Source: Bacteroidaceae bacterium (lineage in GTDB: Bacteria; Bacteroidota; Bacteroidia; Bacteroidales; Bacteroidaceae). Taken from it: a stretch of 38,874 bases of DNA. A model generated the notes under the pieces. That model did no database searches. It was not told where the DNA came from and saw only the letters and a list, made by a program, of their open reading frames with translations. The DNA is taken from positions 1-38,874 of the forward strand of contig JAFUYT010000002.1 in NCBI GenBank assembly GCA_017470425.1, in the 5' to 3' direction. This document shows positions 38,726 to 38,874 of this stretch, in pieces. The translations under genes and the position numbers were made by a program. Within the stretch, counting starts at the first letter, position 1. Every line of letters begins with the position of its first letter.

Positions 38726-38734
38726 AGATCGTCG

Positions 38735-38874
38735 TCAGCTCATCCTCCAGATCACGTTTCTGCCGATTCCTGTCAGCCTCTCTAACTGCCGCAGCGAGGC
38801 TCCCTTCTCGCGCAATTCCAGCAGCACCGTCCGCTGCCGTCCATACGACAGGTTCATGAACACCACCTTGCCGC
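38735..38874 (-). CDS. C-terminal fragment of an HTH-containing protein (recombinase-like)
   Basis: Only the last 45 residues are in the window; the 5' part is beyond position 38874. The tail SLRQLERLTGIGRNVIWRM has the spacing of a helix-turn-helix like that ending many serine recombinases or invertases. The upstream part YGRQRTVLLELREKGA fits the preceding helix. The stop TGA is at 38737-38735. The family is a guess from this short tail. Confidence 0.5.
   Translation of the reverse strand, partial: GKVVFMNLSYGRQRTVLLELREKGASLRQLERLTGIGRNVIWRMS

Noticed and set aside
38545-38859. Plus-strand coding frame past the end of yraN
   Set aside because: It is out of frame with yraN, and the minus-strand frame in 38735-38874 has a coherent HTH-like sequence instead.

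Overview
The window comes from a Bacteroidota genome, most like a Bacteroidales/Prevotella-type gut or rumen organism. Reasons: promoters of the TTTG-(19-20 nt)-TAnnTTTG type recur upstream of genes; the lineage markers DUF4270 lipoprotein, DUF4295 next to ribosomal proteins L28/L33, reverse rubrerythrin, a GH57/GT4/GDE glycogen cluster and TrpB2 are all present; Shine-Dalgarno sequences are mostly absent. The genus is an inference.

Layout. 1-2 kb: methylmalonyl-CoA epimerase facing panC-panD. 2-4.5 kb: a half-length GT5 glycogen-synthase-like protein and a DUF4270 lipoprotein. 4.5-9.3 kb (minus): glycogen debranching enzyme, GT4 glycosyltransferase and a GH57 amylase-like protein with a Lys/Ala/Pro tail, divergent from a Crp/Fnr regulator. 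10.2-14.6 kb (minus): a secreted protein built of four NPCBM-like modules, then miaA and a lipid/DAG kinase-like gene. 14.7-18.6 kb (plus): a compact five-gene unit (two MORN-like proteins, a Sel1-like protein, an SH3b protein, a hexapeptide acetyltransferase) ending in a strong terminator. 18.7-22.6 kb (minus): trpB2-tkt-rpiB. 22.7-29 kb: GH5 mannanase overlapping nadE, reverse rubrerythrin, galE, ispE. 29.2-34.6 kb (plus): secreted M6 protease, GDP-mannose pyrophosphorylase, an acidic-tailed unknown, and a sodium/solute symporter fused to a HExxH domain. 34.6-38.7 kb (plus): map, tsaD, pncC, rpmB-rpmG-DUF4295 and yraN, then the 3' end of an HTH-containing gene.

Most of the window is core metabolism. 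The unusual signals are of two kinds. First, two repeat families sit on gene boundaries. One is a 128-158 bp composite palindromic element (two GC-rich hairpin arms in inverted orientation around a core). It occurs between miaA and the lipid kinase gene, between map and tsaD, and in frame inside tsaD, and it supplies start codons, leader peptides, a C-terminal tail and an internal insert to conserved proteins. The other is a 7-bp tandem array (YAGTTGA type) that in three of four cases begins at the stop codon of the upstream gene. Second, the 12.4-18.6 kb region pairs a secreted four-NPCBM protein divergently with an uncharacterised MORN/Sel1/SH3b operon; this is the best candidate for an undescribed system. 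No rRNA, tRNA, CRISPR array or complete insertion sequence was seen, and no gene-free stretch exceeds 300 bases.
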